Positions 18,577-28,102 are shown, counted from the first letter of the stretch. The stretch: DNA of 64,000 nucleotides from Pseudoalteromonas sp. EB27 (GCF_001974875.1 NZ_MTQD01000018.1:30746-94745), one strand, 5' to 3'. Program-made: numbers and translations. The notes: a model not told the origin generated them from the sequence alone.

Positions 18577-18771
18577 GGTGAATTCTTTATTAGCTCTAAT
18601 GGTGTGCACGTTATTAAATTTGTCAAAACTTGTCGAGCGTAAAATATAATAAAGTACGAGTAAGTAAGCTTTGAAATGTTCAGTAACAATCTAAGCAAGT
18701 AATTAGTTTTTGATTATTAAGTTTTTCATTTATATTAACTAGTAATTGGATATAAAAATAAGAAAGAGATC

Positions 18772-19491
18772 ATGGGACACGAAACCACAAAAGTATTAGT
18801 TGTTGATGACGATATGCGCTTACGCAGTTTGCTTGAACGTTACTTAGTAGAGCAAGGCTTTATTGTTAGAACCGCAGGAAACTCGGAGCAAATGGATAGA
18901 CTCCTAGAGCGAGAAAACTTTCACTTAATGGTTCTCGATTTAATGCTCCCGGGCGAGGATGGCTTATCGATTTGCCGCCGTCTACGCCAAAAAGAAAATG
19001 AAATTCCTATTGTTATGCTTACTGCAAAGGGCGACGAAGTAGACCGCATTATTGGCCTTGAACTTGGCGCTGACGATTACATTCCAAAACCATTTAATCC
19101 ACGTGAGCTACTCGCTCGCATAAAAGCAATTTTACGTCGCCGCGCAAAAGAAGTGCCAGGCGCACCTGCTGCTGAAGAAAACTTAATCGCTTTTGGTAAA
19201 TTTACGCTTAATTTAGCAACGCGCGAAATGAGTGAAGGGGATAAAACAATATCGCTTACCAGTGGTGAGTTTGCAGTGCTAAAAGCGCTTGTTTCGCATC
19301 CGCGTGAGCCACTTAGCCGCGATAAGCTAATGAACTTAGCGCGTGGGCGTGATTACAGTGCGCTTGAGCGAAGTATTGATGTGCAAGTGTCGCGACTTCG
19401 ACGCATGATTGAAGTAGATGCTGCTAATCCACGTTATATTCAAACCGTTTGGGGTTTGGGGTATGTGTTTGTTCCCGACGGTGAAAAGTAA
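18772..19491 (+). CDS. ompR: Two-component response regulator OmpR
   Basis: OmpR is the DNA-binding partner of EnvZ and controls porins and osmotic responses. The 239-aa protein has a receiver domain with phospho-acceptor Asp56 in LMVLDLMLPGEDG, the switch Lys in YIPKPFNPREL, and a C-terminal winged helix (LTSGEFAVLKALV, SRDKLMNLARGRDYS, IDVQVSRLRRMIE). The sequence is very close in style to E. coli OmpR and envZ follows after 5 bp. AGAAAGAG before the ATG serves as ribosome-binding site. Confidence 0.97.
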   Translation: MGHETTKVLVVDDDMRLRSLLERYLVEQGFIVRTAGNSEQMDRLLERENFHLMVLDLMLPGEDGLSICRRLRQKENEIPIVMLTAKGDEVDRIIGLELGADDYIPKPFNPRELLARIKAILRRRAKEVPGAPAAEENLIAFGKFTLNLATREMSEGDKTISLTSGEFAVLKALVSHPREPLSRDKLMNLARGRDYSALERSIDVQVSRLRRMIEVDAANPRYIQTVWGLGYVFVPDGEK

Positions 19492-19496
19492 TATTT

Positions 19497-20810
19497 ATGG
19501 GCATGTTTCCGCGCAGTGCTTTTGGACAAACTGTTTTTTTAGTGGCGGCTCTGCTACTCATAAATCAAATAGTGTCTTATGTTACGGTTAGTTTTTATGT
19601 TGTAAAACCAACCATTGAGCAGGTTAACTTGATGCTTGCTAAGCAAATTAAAACGGTATTTATTGACTGGGAAGATGGCGTTGAAATAAACGACGAAGTA
19701 TCTGCAAAGTTTTTTGAAATCACTGGCATTGAAGTGATGACTCAGCGAGAAGCAATGCGCCAAGGGCTTGGGCAAAGCCGCGAGTATTCTATGCTATCGC
19801 GTAGCATGACTGAGCAACTTGGTGGTTACTCTCGTGTACGTATTAGCCAAACTGATCCGTTGATTTATTGGGTTGAAGCACCGCAAGCACCAGGTTATTG
19901 GGTAAAGGTACCGCTTAAAGGCTTTAAAGAGAATAACTTAGAGTTTTTAACGTTTTACTTATCAAGTATTGGTTTTTTAAGTGTGCTGGGTGGGTGGTTG
20001 TTTGCAAGGCACCTTAATAGGCCATTAAAAGCACTGCAACAAGCTGCTGTGAAAGTGGGTAAAGGCGATTTTTCTACTAAGTTAGAAGAACAAGGCTCAA
20101 CAGAGGTAATAGAAGTAACGCGTGCGTTTAACCAAATGTCGCGCGGAATTGCCGCACTCGAAAACGACCGCCGTTTACTAATGGCCGGTGTATCTCATGA
20201 TTTACGTACGCCGCTTACGCGTATTCGTTTAGCTACCGAAATGATGGTTGATGAAGATGATTATCTTCGTGAAGGTATAATTTACGATATAGAGGACATG
20301 AACGGGATTATTGATCAGTTTATTGAGTATTTACGCCACCATAAACGTGAAGAACTAAGTTGCGAAGATATAAATGCTTTAGTTGCCGAGGTTGTCAATT
20401 CTGAGCTTCAACATCAACGTACTATTACCTTTAAAAGTAATCCTAATATAGGCAATATACCGTTAAGCTCTGTGGCTATTAAGCGTGTAATTACCAATAT
20501 GATTGGTAATGCACTGCGTTATTCTGAGGGCGATATTGAAGTACTTAGCTACTTTAATTCAAACAAAAAATACGTGGTTATTGCTGTAAACGATAGTGGC
20601 CCCGGTATTCCTGAAAACGAATTAGAGTCTGTGTTTGAGCCCTTTAAACAAGGCGATGCTGCACGTGGCAGTGAAGGCAGTGGTTTAGGTCTTGCTATTA
20701 TTAAACGCATTGTTGATATGCACGACGGTAAAGTAAAACTAGAAAACCGTCCAGAAGGCGGTTTAAGTGCACAAGTATATTTGCCAATAAAAGTATTAAC
20801 CCCTGCATAG
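19497..20810 (+). CDS. envZ: Sensor histidine kinase EnvZ
   Basis: EnvZ phosphorylates and dephosphorylates OmpR according to osmolarity. The 437-aa protein has two membrane helices (about 12-34 and 153-170) around a periplasmic domain, a HAMP segment (ARHLNRPLKALQQAA), the H box with His234 in GVSHDLRTPLTR, and a HATPase domain with N box (NMIGNALRYS) and G boxes (DSGPGIPE, GSGLGLAII). Length matches E. coli EnvZ (450 aa). Its stop lies inside a terminator hairpin. Confidence 0.96.
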   Translation: MGMFPRSAFGQTVFLVAALLLINQIVSYVTVSFYVVKPTIEQVNLMLAKQIKTVFIDWEDGVEINDEVSAKFFEITGIEVMTQREAMRQGLGQSREYSMLSRSMTEQLGGYSRVRISQTDPLIYWVEAPQAPGYWVKVPLKGFKENNLEFLTFYLSSIGFLSVLGGWLFARHLNRPLKALQQAAVKVGKGDFSTKLEEQGSTEVIEVTRAFNQMSRGIAALENDRRLLMAGVSHDLRTPLTRIRLATEMMVDEDDYLREGIIYDIEDMNGIIDQFIEYLRHHKREELSCEDINALVAEVVNSELQHQRTITFKSNPNIGNIPLSSVAIKRVITNMIGNALRYSEGDIEVLSYFNSNKKYVVIAVNDSGPGIPENELESVFEPFKQGDAARGSEGSGLGLAIIKRIVDMHDGKVKLENRPEGGLSAQVYLPIKVLTPA

Positions 20811-20828
20811 TAAATGCAGGGGTTTTAT
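20799..20828 (+). terminator. Rho-independent terminator overlapping the envZ stop
   Basis: AACCCCTGCAT and ATGCAGGGGTT form an 11-bp stem around a short loop containing the stop region, followed by TTATTA. The stop codon of envZ lies in the loop. Confidence 0.88.
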
Positions 20829-20832
20829 TATA

Positions 20833-22875
20833 TTAAAGTGCTTTAAAACGAATAGCTGTGCCGCCACTGGTGGCCAGCTCAAGCGTTAGTTTATCGTCTG
20901 TAGTTACAATACGTTTTTCGATAGTTATATCGTACGGATTATTTTTCCACTCTGCGTTTTTACCATCTTTATAAATTTGCGCTTCGAACTTTTTGCCTTG
21001 CTCTAAAAAGTCGAGTTTTACCTCAATAGTTCGGGCTTTTTCGTCAGTAACAGCACCTAAGTACCAATCGTTTCCTGAGTATTTAGTGCTTTTACGCTCT
21101 TTACGAGCGAATACAATAAAGTCGCCTACTTCACCATCAAGAGCAATGCTTTGCTGCCAATCTGTTGGTACGTCTTGAATGAATTGAAACGCATCGGGCT
21201 TAGCTAAGTAGTTTTTAGGTAAGTCGGCAGTCATTTGAATTGGACTATACAAAACAACGTAAAGTGCGAGTTGTTTGGCGAGAGTGGTTTGTGGGCGGTT
21301 TGTATTGCCTCCTAAACCATTAAAGCTCATATCAAAAATACCTGGCGTAAAATCCATCGGCCCAGATAGCATGCGGGTAAAAGCAAGCATTGGTACATGC
21401 TCTGGTGGGTTAGGTGGCGAACCCCATGCATTGTATTCTTGTCCGCGTGCGCCTTCGCGCGCAATCCAGTTTGGATAAGTACGGCGCAGGCCGGTATCTT
21501 TAATTGGCTCGTGAGTGTTAATGCTAATTTTATGTTTAGCTGCAAGTTTTACGTTATAAAGGTATTCGTTAACCATAAACTGGCCGTCATGCCATTCGTG
21601 GCGAGCAATACCGTTTTTGTCTATACGTTTTATATTTCCGCCATCGGCTACATAACCTGTTTTTACTTGGCTTACGTTTGATTTTTCGTAAAGGGCAAAA
21701 GCATCTTCCATTTGGTCACGGTAGTTGCTTACATTGCCTGATGTTTCATGGTGGCCAATGAGTTGTACGCCTTTTTCTTTGCCGTACTGAGTAAGCGCTG
21801 CTATATCAAAGTCGTCGTACGGTTTGGTAAAGTTAAATACATCGCCATTAAAATACCAATCGCCATCCCAGCCAATATTCCAGCCTTCAACGAGTACGCC
21901 ATCAAAACCATACTGTGCTGCAAAATCCATATAGTATTTTGTGGTTTGCGTAGTGGCGCCGTGTTTTTTACCGCTACCCCAAGTTTGCGTGTTTATATGC
22001 ATACCCCACCAAATACCGACGTATTTACCAGGTTTAACCCACGACACGTCACCGAGTTTATTAGGCTCGTTTAGATTTAGTATTATATCTGAGTTAACTA
22101 AGCCAACAGCGCTGTCGGCTATTTGAATGGTGCGCCATGGTGTTTTAAAAGCACCTTGTTTTTTAACGGCGACACCATCTGACCACGGCGTTAAATCGGC
22201 AGTAAACGTACCAGAGCGACGCTGATTAAGTACCATGGCTGCATAATCAACAAGTGCGGCTTCATGAATACTAATATGAGTACCATCACTTGTTTTAAAC
22301 GTAAATGGTGTGTGGGCTAGTGGAGCTTCGTTAAGTGGGGTGGTGTTGTAAACATATTCGTAGCGGTTCCAGCCACGAGCAGGTATCCACCATGCTGTTG
22401 CATCATGGCTATTGTTTATTGCAAATTCAGTCAACTCTTTGGTTATTTCTGTGTGCTCAAAACCGGTTTGTTTTGGTACTTCGTATCTAAAACCTACGCC
22501 ACTATCGAATGCTTTAAATCGAATAGTGTAGGTGTCTTTATTTGGCTCTTTTTTTGTAAAAGTAACAGCTACTTCGTTATATTCGTCAACAACATTTTTG
22601 CGCTCGCCCCAGGGTTGTTGCCACTGCGTATTAACGCTTTGTTGTTCAATGCTTTTAATTTTAAAGCCGTCGCTAAAGGCCGCTTGTGTTTTAAATTCAA
22701 ACCCCAGTAAAGATTTGTTTATAACCGCTTTGTTTTTAAATTTTATTGCGTAGCTTGGCGTGTTGTTTTCGTCAGAGATGCTTACTGTTATTTGTGTGTC
22801 TGGCGATTTTAGCTCTACGGTTTGTCCGTAGCTATTACTAGCAAAGGCTAAAAGCACAAGTGCTGGTATTCTCAT
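20833..22875 (-). CDS. Glycoside hydrolase family 97 alpha-glucosidase (SusB-like)
   Basis: A 680-aa exported GH97 enzyme. It has a short signal peptide (MRIPALVLLAFASNSYGQT), the N-terminal beta-sandwich, and the barrel segment GKYVGIWWGMH, YGFDGVLVEGWNIGWDGDW, LIGHHETSGN. INTHEPIKDTGLRRTYPNW and EGARGQEYNAWG carry the glutamates typical of the inverting SusB-type alpha-glucosidases, rather than the aspartate nucleophile of the retaining branch. Likely activity is on maltooligosaccharides in the periplasm. It stands alone: no maltodextrin receptor, permease or regulator is next to it. An ATACGTAT palindrome lies about 75 bp upstream. Confidence 0.92.
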   Translation of the reverse strand: MRIPALVLLAFASNSYGQTVELKSPDTQITVSISDENNTPSYAIKFKNKAVINKSLLGFEFKTQAAFSDGFKIKSIEQQSVNTQWQQPWGERKNVVDEYNEVAVTFTKKEPNKDTYTIRFKAFDSGVGFRYEVPKQTGFEHTEITKELTEFAINNSHDATAWWIPARGWNRYEYVYNTTPLNEAPLAHTPFTFKTSDGTHISIHEAALVDYAAMVLNQRRSGTFTADLTPWSDGVAVKKQGAFKTPWRTIQIADSAVGLVNSDIILNLNEPNKLGDVSWVKPGKYVGIWWGMHINTQTWGSGKKHGATTQTTKYYMDFAAQYGFDGVLVEGWNIGWDGDWYFNGDVFNFTKPYDDFDIAALTQYGKEKGVQLIGHHETSGNVSNYRDQMEDAFALYEKSNVSQVKTGYVADGGNIKRIDKNGIARHEWHDGQFMVNEYLYNVKLAAKHKISINTHEPIKDTGLRRTYPNWIAREGARGQEYNAWGSPPNPPEHVPMLAFTRMLSGPMDFTPGIFDMSFNGLGGNTNRPQTTLAKQLALYVVLYSPIQMTADLPKNYLAKPDAFQFIQDVPTDWQQSIALDGEVGDFIVFARKERKSTKYSGNDWYLGAVTDEKARTIEVKLDFLEQGKKFEAQIYKDGKNAEWKNNPYDITIEKRIVTTDDKLTLELATSGGTAIRFKAL

Positions 22876-22943
22876 GGTGTGTCCTTAGATGAGTCGGTGG
22901 TGACATTTAAGGATAATGACTGTTGATGATTAATACGACTGCC

Positions 22944-22957
22944 TACATACGTATTCA
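22944..22957. promoter_or_regulatory. Candidate sugar-responsive operator upstream of GH97
   Basis: TACATACGTATTCA contains the perfect 8-bp palindrome ATACGTAT. It lies 69 bp from the GH97 start codon, in the promoter region, and LacI-family operators are commonly palindromes with a central CG. The regulator is not in this window; the assignment is tentative. Confidence 0.3.
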
Positions 22958-23033
22958 ATGTTTTAAAAAATAGAAAGAATTTGCTGGCTTAATCGGTCTA
23001 TAATGTAAACAAATTGATAATAGCGACAAGAAA

Positions 23034-23657
23034 ATGATAAAAAGCTTACTTTGTGTATTTTTACTAAGTGTTAGTACTGGAGTTTTTGCAGCAAATATTA
23101 CAATTAAAAATGCTAATAATGACCCATTACCTAATGCTGTTGTATGGCTAACTGCAGGAGGCCCCTCTAGCGTTATTCCTCCAGAAGCACCTTATGCGAT
23201 GACCCAGCAAAATCGAGAATTTAAGCCGCGTATTTTAGTTGTCCCACAAAATGCAAAGGTAGAGTTTCCGAATGCGGACTCAATCATGCATCATGTTTAT
23301 TCATTTTCTAAAGCTAAAACGTTTGAATTAAAACTATATAAGGAGCATCCAAAAGCGCCCATTACTTTTGATCAAACGGGTGTTGTTGAGCTTGGCTGTA
23401 ATATTCATGATTGGATGTTAGGCTATATTGTGGTGGTAGATAGCACTATTTTTGCAATCACTGATGAAAATGGACATGTAGATTTAAACACGAATGCAGG
23501 CGAATACACGTTAAGTGTTTGGCATTCTGGGTTTAGCGATATTAGTAAGATTGAATCTCAAACTATTACTGTGGCTACCAACCCTATCACTTATAAAGTA
23601 AAGCAGGAAATAGCGGAGCAAATTGATTTTGCTACGGATGAATTTGATGATTATTAA
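23034..23657 (+). CDS. Periplasmic cupredoxin-like protein
   Basis: A 207-aa secreted protein with signal peptide ending GVFAAN. It resembles the plastocyanin-like proteins often labelled methylamine utilisation protein. Candidate type 1 copper ligands are visible: His in MHHVYSF, then Cys, His and Met in LGCNIHDWMLGY. A second beta-rich half (ITDENGHVDLNTNAGEYTLSVWH) looks like a carboxypeptidase-regulatory-like domain. The 3' end overlaps the start of the next gene. Role in electron transfer or copper handling is inferred; no amine dehydrogenase genes are present. Confidence 0.8.
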   Translation: MIKSLLCVFLLSVSTGVFAANITIKNANNDPLPNAVVWLTAGGPSSVIPPEAPYAMTQQNREFKPRILVVPQNAKVEFPNADSIMHHVYSFSKAKTFELKLYKEHPKAPITFDQTGVVELGCNIHDWMLGYIVVVDSTIFAITDENGHVDLNTNAGEYTLSVWHSGFSDISKIESQTITVATNPITYKVKQEIAEQIDFATDEFDDY

Positions 23658-24879
23658 TAGGCTAATGAGACTGGCACTTTTAGCCGGTGCTTTATGTTTT
23701 AGTAATGTGTTGTATGCACAAGTAAAAGGCTTAATACAAATTAGAGCCGTGCAGGGTGATAATACGCTTAGTTTTCAAGAAGGCGGTATCGGACTATATC
23801 GGCACGATACTAAAAGTGATGAGCTTATTCTATCGCAAGGTATTTTAGATTTTAATGTTGATTTAGCATCTAGCTGGTCGGCTCACGGCGTGTTAAATGC
23901 GAATCAAGATCCTGACGTTGGCCTTGGTTTTACGCAAGCTTTTGTAAAGTATCAGCCACTATCTAACAGTAACTATAAATGGCACGTGCGCGTAGGGGGA
24001 TTTTATCCGCTTATGTCGCTTGAAAACCCTGACATAGGCTGGACTTCTCCTTATAACTATACAAATTCAGCTATTAATAGCTGGATAGGTGAGGAAGTGC
24101 GTACCGTTGGTGCTGAAGTAACTATTAAGCGCCCAGCAAAACGTTTCAACAGCAGACATAGCTTTAGCTTTGTCGGTGCGACATTTAAAGGCAATGACCC
24201 CGCAGGTACTTTACTCGCATGGCGTGGCTTTGCATTACACGATAGACAAACAACGTTTAACGAAAGCGTGCAATTTGCGCCTGTAGCGGCATTAAATGAA
24301 TACGAATTACGCTGGCAAGCTAATCAGGTTTTACCGTTTGAGGAAGTAGACGGGCGCTTTGGTTATTACGCCGGTATACATTGGGATTACTTAAAGCAGT
24401 CTCAATTTAGAATCTACTATTATGATAATAATGGCGATCCAAATACTGTTAATTATAGTTCTGGGCAATATGCTTGGAATACTCGATTTACGAGCGCCGC
24501 TTGGCTTTATAAATTTAACAGCAAGACACGTTTTATTGCTCAGGCACTCAATGGTAAAACTGAAATGGGCAGTAACGCATTAATTGATAATGCTTTTTAT
24601 AGTCATTATTTAATGCTAAGCCATAAAGAAGGCAAACATCGCGTTTCAGTACGTTACGATTATTTTAAAGTTACTGACAACGACACAACCGCGTTTGACC
24701 CTAATGCAAGCAATGGCGAAGGTTTAACAGCAACATGGCGCTACCAGCTCACTAATAAACTACAAATAGGGGTTGAAGGTTCTGCACTTAAAAGTGCTGC
24801 TAAAAATAGAGAGCCAATTGGATTTAATGAACGAATCTCGCAGCAGCAAATAATGCTAAATGCGCAATGGCGTTTTTAA
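23647..24879 (+). CDS. Outer-membrane beta-barrel (porin-like) protein paired with the cupredoxin
   Basis: A 410-aa protein with a signal peptide (MRLALLAGALCFSNVLYAQ region) and alternating aromatic strands ending QQIMLNAQWRF, with the terminal Phe of outer-membrane barrels. The start at 23647 is preferred, overlapping the previous gene's last codons; an ATG at 23665 is also possible. It recalls the porin-like proteins that sit between a cupredoxin and a GGDEF/EAL protein in related bacteria; here no such signalling gene follows, only a terminator. Function unknown. Confidence 0.75.
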   Translation: MIINRLMRLALLAGALCFSNVLYAQVKGLIQIRAVQGDNTLSFQEGGIGLYRHDTKSDELILSQGILDFNVDLASSWSAHGVLNANQDPDVGLGFTQAFVKYQPLSNSNYKWHVRVGGFYPLMSLENPDIGWTSPYNYTNSAINSWIGEEVRTVGAEVTIKRPAKRFNSRHSFSFVGATFKGNDPAGTLLAWRGFALHDRQTTFNESVQFAPVAALNEYELRWQANQVLPFEEVDGRFGYYAGIHWDYLKQSQFRIYYYDNNGDPNTVNYSSGQYAWNTRFTSAAWLYKFNSKTRFIAQALNGKTEMGSNALIDNAFYSHYLMLSHKEGKHRVSVRYDYFKVTDNDTTAFDPNASNGEGLTATWRYQLTNKLQIGVEGSALKSAAKNREPIGFNERISQQQIMLNAQWRF

Positions 24880-24885
24880 AAGTAT

Positions 24886-24916
24886 AAAAAAGGGAGCATT
24901 TAAAGCTCCCTTTTTA
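24886..24916 (+). terminator. Rho-independent terminator after the barrel gene
   Basis: AAAGGGAGC-ATTTAAA-GCTCCCTTT forms a strong stem followed by TTTAG, 6 bp after the stop; the flanking A-run could also serve the opposite strand. Confidence 0.9.
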
Positions 24917-24939
24917 GTTTAATAAAATTGGTATAGATT

Positions 24940-25100
24940 ATACCAACCTGCATAAATCTTTGATCAATTTAACGAATTAAATTGCACTATAACGTCGTTA
25001 AAAATTTTTTATTTAGAACAACTAGATACAAAAATTTTTGCCTAGTTCTAGCGTAATTTTCTTAACGTTAAATAGACCCCATATATAAGCAGATTGGTAT
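24940..25100. repeat. MITE-like 161-bp element with terminal inverted repeats
   Basis: The ends ATACCAACCTGCATAAAT (24940-24957) and the reverse complement of 25083-25100 match at 15 of 18 positions. Inside, TAGAAC (25014-25019) pairs with GTTCTA (25045-25050) around CTAG and AAAAATTTTT sequences, and TAACG-rich arms near 24990 and 25054-25070 also pair, so the whole element can fold back on itself. It contains no open frame and its right end enters the speE stop codon. It also shares a TTGGTATA-GAT-TATACCAA palindrome at 24928-24946 at its left edge. Confidence 0.65.
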
Positions 25101-25963
25101 TATTTTTTATCGAATGCGCGTTTCATGTAGTTAGGTGTAGCGAGTGCGCCATGATGAATACCGCTATTGTAGTATTCACTGTGCTCGGCTATTTGTGCCG
25201 CGCCATCTTCTCTAAAGCCGTCAAATGCTTGTGATTTACGTGCAAGTGTTACTGACCATAAACCGCTTGGGTAAATTGGTTGTGGGAATGGTAATGTTTG
25301 TAAATCGTTAAAGCCTACGCTTAGCATTGCTTCGCGCATTTCAACTAATAATGGCATGTGCGTAAGTGGCGATTCACTTTGTTGCACTAAAATACCTCCT
25401 GGGCGCAGTGCATCTAAACAGCTTGTGTAAAACGCATGGTTAAATAAACCTTCACCCGGACCTACCGGATCGGTGCCATCAACAATAACCACGTCGATAG
25501 ATTCGCCAGCGGCTTCGCGCATGTATTTAATACCGTCGTCAAACATAACCGTTGCACGGGCGTCGTTATTAGATTCACAAAGCTCTGGGAAGTATTTTAA
25601 CGACATTTGCGTTACTACTTCGTCTATATCTATTTGCGTTACAGTTTCTACGCCTGGGTGTTTTAATACTTCGCGTAAAGTACCGCAGTCGCCGCCGCCA
25701 ATAATAACGACGTTTTTAGGGTTTGGATGCGCTAAAAGTGCAGGGTGGCTGATCATCTCATGATAAAAGAAGTTTTCGCGGGTTGTTACCATAGTACACC
25801 CGTCGATGATCATTAAATTACCAAAGTCTGTGGTTTCAAACATTTCTACCTTTTGAAAAGGAGACTGTTTTTCATCTAACTTTTTATTAATACGTAATGA
25901 AAATGCGCTGCCATCACGGTCGCTAATTTCAGTAAACCACTTACTTTGATCTAAATTTGCCAT
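25100..25963 (-). CDS. speE: Spermidine synthase SpeE
   Basis: SpeE transfers an aminopropyl group from decarboxylated S-adenosylmethionine to putrescine. The 287-aa protein has the family's length and motifs: MIIDGCTMVTTRENFFYHEMI (the TTRENFFYHEM core), the nucleotide-binding VVIIGGGDCGTLREVLKH, VIVDGTDPVGPGEGLF and GGILVQQSESP. It is divergent from speA across about 200 bp, forming a polyamine locus. The stop codon overlaps the end of an inverted-repeat element. Confidence 0.95.
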   Translation of the reverse strand: MANLDQSKWFTEISDRDGSAFSLRINKKLDEKQSPFQKVEMFETTDFGNLMIIDGCTMVTTRENFFYHEMISHPALLAHPNPKNVVIIGGGDCGTLREVLKHPGVETVTQIDIDEVVTQMSLKYFPELCESNNDARATVMFDDGIKYMREAAGESIDVVIVDGTDPVGPGEGLFNHAFYTSCLDALRPGGILVQQSESPLTHMPLLVEMREAMLSVGFNDLQTLPFPQPIYPSGLWSVTLARKSQAFDGFREDGAAQIAEHSEYYNSGIHHGALATPNYMKRAFDKK

Positions 25964-26161
25964 AGTTACTATTACACTTTTTAGGTTGAGTATGAAAAAG
26001 GGGCAATTCTGCCAGTGCTTGGCGTTTTGCTCAATGACATTTTAACTGATTTGACGAATAAAGTTAGTTAGGAGTGAGTGAAAGTTCAATTTTTGTTAGC
26101 CTAGTGGATAGTGACGTATTAAAATGCGCCTTTATACCTAATTGACTAAAGAAGAGTTGCC

Positions 26162-28042
26162 ATGACCTGGGGTTTAGAAACAGCACGCGCCACTTATAAC
26201 GTTGCTCATTGGAGTGATGGTTATTTTGATATTAATGCACAAGGCGAACTGGTGGCTTACCCAGATGGCGACCAAACAAAACCGGCCATTTCTTTAACGC
26301 AATTAACTGAGCAGTTTAAGCAACAAGGTTTAACGTTGCCGGTTTTAGTGCGCTTTACTGATATTTTAAAAAATCGTGTAGACACACTTACTAACGCGTT
26401 TACGCAAGCGCGAGCAAATCGTGAATATAACGGCAAATACACTTGTGTTTATCCAATTAAAGTAAATCAACAGCGCTCTGTAGTGAGTAAATTATTAGCG
26501 CATCCAAGCGGGCTTGTTGGCTTAGAGGCAGGCTCAAAGCCAGAACTTATGGCTATTTTGGGCGTGGCAAAAGAGCCAATCACTATTGTATGTAACGGCT
26601 ATAAAGACAGTGAGTTTTTACGCTTAGCGTGTATTGGTCAAGCAATGGGCCACAGCGTAAAAATTGTGGTAGAAAAGCTTTCAGAACTGACCACCTTATT
26701 AGAAGAAATAGACAACCTAGGCATTGAACCGGCTATTGGTATTCGCATTCGCCTAAACTCAGTAGGCAAAGGCAAGTGGCAAAACACGGGCGGTGAAAAA
26801 GGCAAGTTTGGTTTAACAGCAGGCCAAGTACTAAGTGCTGTTGAAGTGCTTAAAAAGCATAATAAGCTGCACTTAATGCAAATGGTGCATTTTCATATTG
26901 GTTCTCAAATTGCCAACATTCGTGATATTCACCGTGCTTTACGTGAATGTGCACGCCACTTTGCTGAGCTTACACAATTAAACGTACCGTTAAATACCGT
27001 TGATGTGGGCGGCGGCTTAGGCGTTGATTACGAGGGCTCTGGCTCGCGTAGTGCGTGTTCAATGAATTACACCGTAGAAGAGTATGCGCGTAACGTAGTG
27101 AATGCATTTGCAGAAGTGTGCGATCAGCATAACCTTACGCATCCGGCCATTATCACCGAGTCGGGGCGTGCTTTAACGGCTCACCATGCGGTATTAATTA
27201 CCGATGTAATAGACGTAGAAAAAGCGCCTAATCATCTAAATCCAGAGCCACCGCTTGAAAATAGCGCATTAGTGCTTGATGAAATGTGGCAGTGTTTACA
27301 GCGTTTAAACCCGCGTATGGCATTAGAGATTTATCACGACGCTATGCACTTATTTAGCGAAGCGCACGATCAGTACGTGCATGGCTTAGTAAGCATGCTA
27401 GAGTGGGCGAAAATAGAGCAGCTTTACTTTACTATTTTACATCGTGTGCGGGCATCACTTAGTAATAACGCGCGCGCGCACCGTGAAGTACTCGACGATT
27501 TAAACGAAAAACTTGCAGATAAACTGTTCGTTAACTTTTCATTATTTCAGTCATTGCCTGATGTGTGGGGTATTCAGCAGTTGTTTCCGGTTATGCCAAT
27601 CGAAAATTTAACTCAGCCATTGACTCAGCGCGCGATTATTCAAGATATTACCTGTGACTCTGATGGGCAAATTCGTGAGTACGTTGAAGGCGCTGGTATC
27701 GAAACCAGCCTACCAATACCTGAATATAAGCATGGCGAGCAGTACCATATTGCTATGTTTATGGTCGGCGCGTATCAAGAAATTTTAGGCGATTTACATA
27801 ACTTATTTGGTGACACTGATTCGGTGCACGTAGAGCTTAACGATGAAGGTTATGTGTTAACCAATGCCATAAAAGGTGATAGCGTTAAGGATGTATTAAA
27901 GTTTGTTGACTATGATAGCGCCATTTTAGCTGACAACTTTGCGTACCAAGTTAATAAACTTGATGTATCGACGCAGTGTAAAGAAGGTTATTTAGCTGAG
28001 CTTAATGCAGGCCTTGAAGGCTATACCTATTTTGAAGATTAA
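26162..28042 (+). CDS. speA: Biosynthetic arginine decarboxylase SpeA
   Basis: SpeA converts arginine to agmatine, the first step of the arginine route to putrescine. The 626-aa protein is a PLP enzyme of the alanine-racemase-fold group; the PLP lysine is in YPIKVNQQR, with HFHIGSQIANI, VDVGGGLGVDYEG and ESGRALTAHHAV typical of the family, and a late HLF-like region. Length is close to E. coli SpeA (658 aa). It faces speE. A speB agmatinase is not in the window. Confidence 0.96.
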   Translation: MTWGLETARATYNVAHWSDGYFDINAQGELVAYPDGDQTKPAISLTQLTEQFKQQGLTLPVLVRFTDILKNRVDTLTNAFTQARANREYNGKYTCVYPIKVNQQRSVVSKLLAHPSGLVGLEAGSKPELMAILGVAKEPITIVCNGYKDSEFLRLACIGQAMGHSVKIVVEKLSELTTLLEEIDNLGIEPAIGIRIRLNSVGKGKWQNTGGEKGKFGLTAGQVLSAVEVLKKHNKLHLMQMVHFHIGSQIANIRDIHRALRECARHFAELTQLNVPLNTVDVGGGLGVDYEGSGSRSACSMNYTVEEYARNVVNAFAEVCDQHNLTHPAIITESGRALTAHHAVLITDVIDVEKAPNHLNPEPPLENSALVLDEMWQCLQRLNPRMALEIYHDAMHLFSEAHDQYVHGLVSMLEWAKIEQLYFTILHRVRASLSNNARAHREVLDDLNEKLADKLFVNFSLFQSLPDVWGIQQLFPVMPIENLTQPLTQRAIIQDITCDSDGQIREYVEGAGIETSLPIPEYKHGEQYHIAMFMVGAYQEILGDLHNLFGDTDSVHVELNDEGYVLTNAIKGDSVKDVLKFVDYDSAILADNFAYQVNKLDVSTQCKEGYLAELNAGLEGYTYFED

Positions 28043-28102
28043 TTTGTAAGCAACTGAAAACGCAGTATTAGTGGCTGCGCAATGTTTAAAGGAATGGAAG
28101 TA

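Noticed and set aside
24928..24946. TTGGTATA palindrome as an independent operator
   Set aside because: It overlaps the left edge of the MITE-like element and is better explained as part of it.
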